Positions 63,470 to 64,000 of a stretch of 64,000 bases of DNA are shown in pieces. The number at the start of each line of letters is the position of its first letter. The stretch's first letter is position 1. The stretch is from NCBI GenBank assembly GCA_023053575.1, contig JAKZAP010000021.1, positions 4,671,790 through 4,735,789 on the forward strand. The letters are read 5' to 3'. Both the position numbers and the translations under genes were made by a program. The notes below the pieces were generated by a model, which was not told where the DNA came from, searched no databases, and worked only from the letters and a program-made list of their open reading frames with translations. This stretch comes from Branchinecta lynchi. Lineage: Eukaryota > Arthropoda > Branchiopoda > Anostraca > Branchinectidae.

Positions 63470-64000
63470 TTACAATATATTAGAAATGAATTGAACTGAA
63501 GTAATTCTATACTGCATTCCTTTTACTCCCAACTTTTTTTTAATACATTTTAGTGTCTCCTTTCATTTTGTTTGGTCTTTGTTCTAAATTGGTTGCTATG
63601 TAGGACGCAGGGGTGGCCCGAAACACTCAGGCCAATGGGGGGGGGGGAGACCCCTCATTTCAGCGACTCCTGGATCGTAATATACGACTCGCAAGTTCCG
63701 ACAAAATAGAACTGTTGCCACTACGCGCAACGGCGCACATTCCTCACCAACAAATAATAGAGCCGGTGTAAAAACCTGCTGCAATGCATCAGCTGAAATT
63801 ATTCTTGCAACCAAAATGTTTGTATACATACCATCATAGCCTCAGCTTTACATTTCAGCTTTCGCCAAAGAGGAAAGCTTCCAGTGCCTGTAACCGGAAC
63901 AAATTAAATCTAGCGCCGAAGGCGAAATTTTTTAATCTTCCTTTGTCTAGAAAGATTCTAGCCTTTAATGAGTTTCAAATCTGAAAATTCCAAGCCTAAT
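63470..64000. other. Gene-free right edge
   Basis: No exon or RNA gene. A G-run occurs at 63638-63648. Short ORFs on both strands lack family resemblance. Confidence 0.45.

Noticed and set aside
41281..64000. Further exons of the guanylate cyclase (rest of kinase-homology domain, dimerisation helix, cyclase domain)
   Set aside because: I looked for G-M-x-Y-I-H, S-D-I-V-G-F-T and E-T-I-G-D-A-Y-type peptides and found none. A small exon could still be missed by eye.

Overview
The window looks like intron-rich, transposon-saturated nuclear DNA from an invertebrate animal. The evidence is spliced exons with GT-AG borders, LINE and DIRS relics, tRNA-derived SINEs, many short inverted-repeat elements and AT-rich non-coding sequence. 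I cannot name the species. There is no operon structure, no rRNA and no CRISPR array.

One host gene is recognisable on the + strand. Five exons (12611-12754, 15983-16167, 28095-28203, 29709-29915, 41104-41280) have consensus splice sites and matching phases. They join into 274 uninterrupted codons encoding the membrane-proximal ectodomain, transmembrane helix, juxtamembrane segment and first part of the kinase-homology domain of a receptor guanylate cyclase. The closest family I recognise is the Gyc76C-type / natriuretic-peptide-receptor-type cyclases. The N-terminal ligand-binding exons and the catalytic cyclase exons were not found; they are presumably outside the window or in exons I could not spot. 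Introns of 3.2, 11.9, 1.5 and 11.2 kb, and the flanks, are built largely from mobile elements.

The repeats fall into families that recur across the window. Family A (12866-14338, 17291-18917, 19536-19950, 24791-26403, 48519-49511) carries subterminal inverted repeats, a 3' hairpin and internal dimeric units of 2 x about 140 bp. Family B (158-1324, 26588-27388, 39993-41047, 50035-50995, 57925-59017, 62536-63467 and fragments) has GGGATCCC-containing ends and about 135-bp internal units. Both insert next to T-rich sequence and both end in CTTGTT; I read them as Helentron/HINE-like non-autonomous elements. Further families are a TTAA-flanked element (three copies), a 3-bp-TSD MITE (three copies), a TA-flanked Tc1/mariner-like MITE (two), a GC-tract hAT MITE (two), a 9-bp-TSD Mutator-like pair, two foldback families, a Harbinger-like MITE, a tRNA-Thr-derived SINE, and a dispersed element with a hammerhead-ribozyme-like core.

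Coding relics of retroelements include LINE reverse-transcriptase C-termini (23601-24054, 34411-34596, 38972-39406, 42514-42651, 44786-45060), a LINE RT palm (59018-59545), PHD-finger ORF1 relics (51310-51650, 56964-57278), ORF1-like fragments (10011-10546 and 11815-12140), and a DIRS-type RT/RNase H fragment (44173-44538). The last sits inside a Mutator-like inverted-repeat element with a perfect 9-bp target duplication, which is the most unusual arrangement seen. The remaining sequence is AT-rich intronic or intergenic DNA without recognisable genes.
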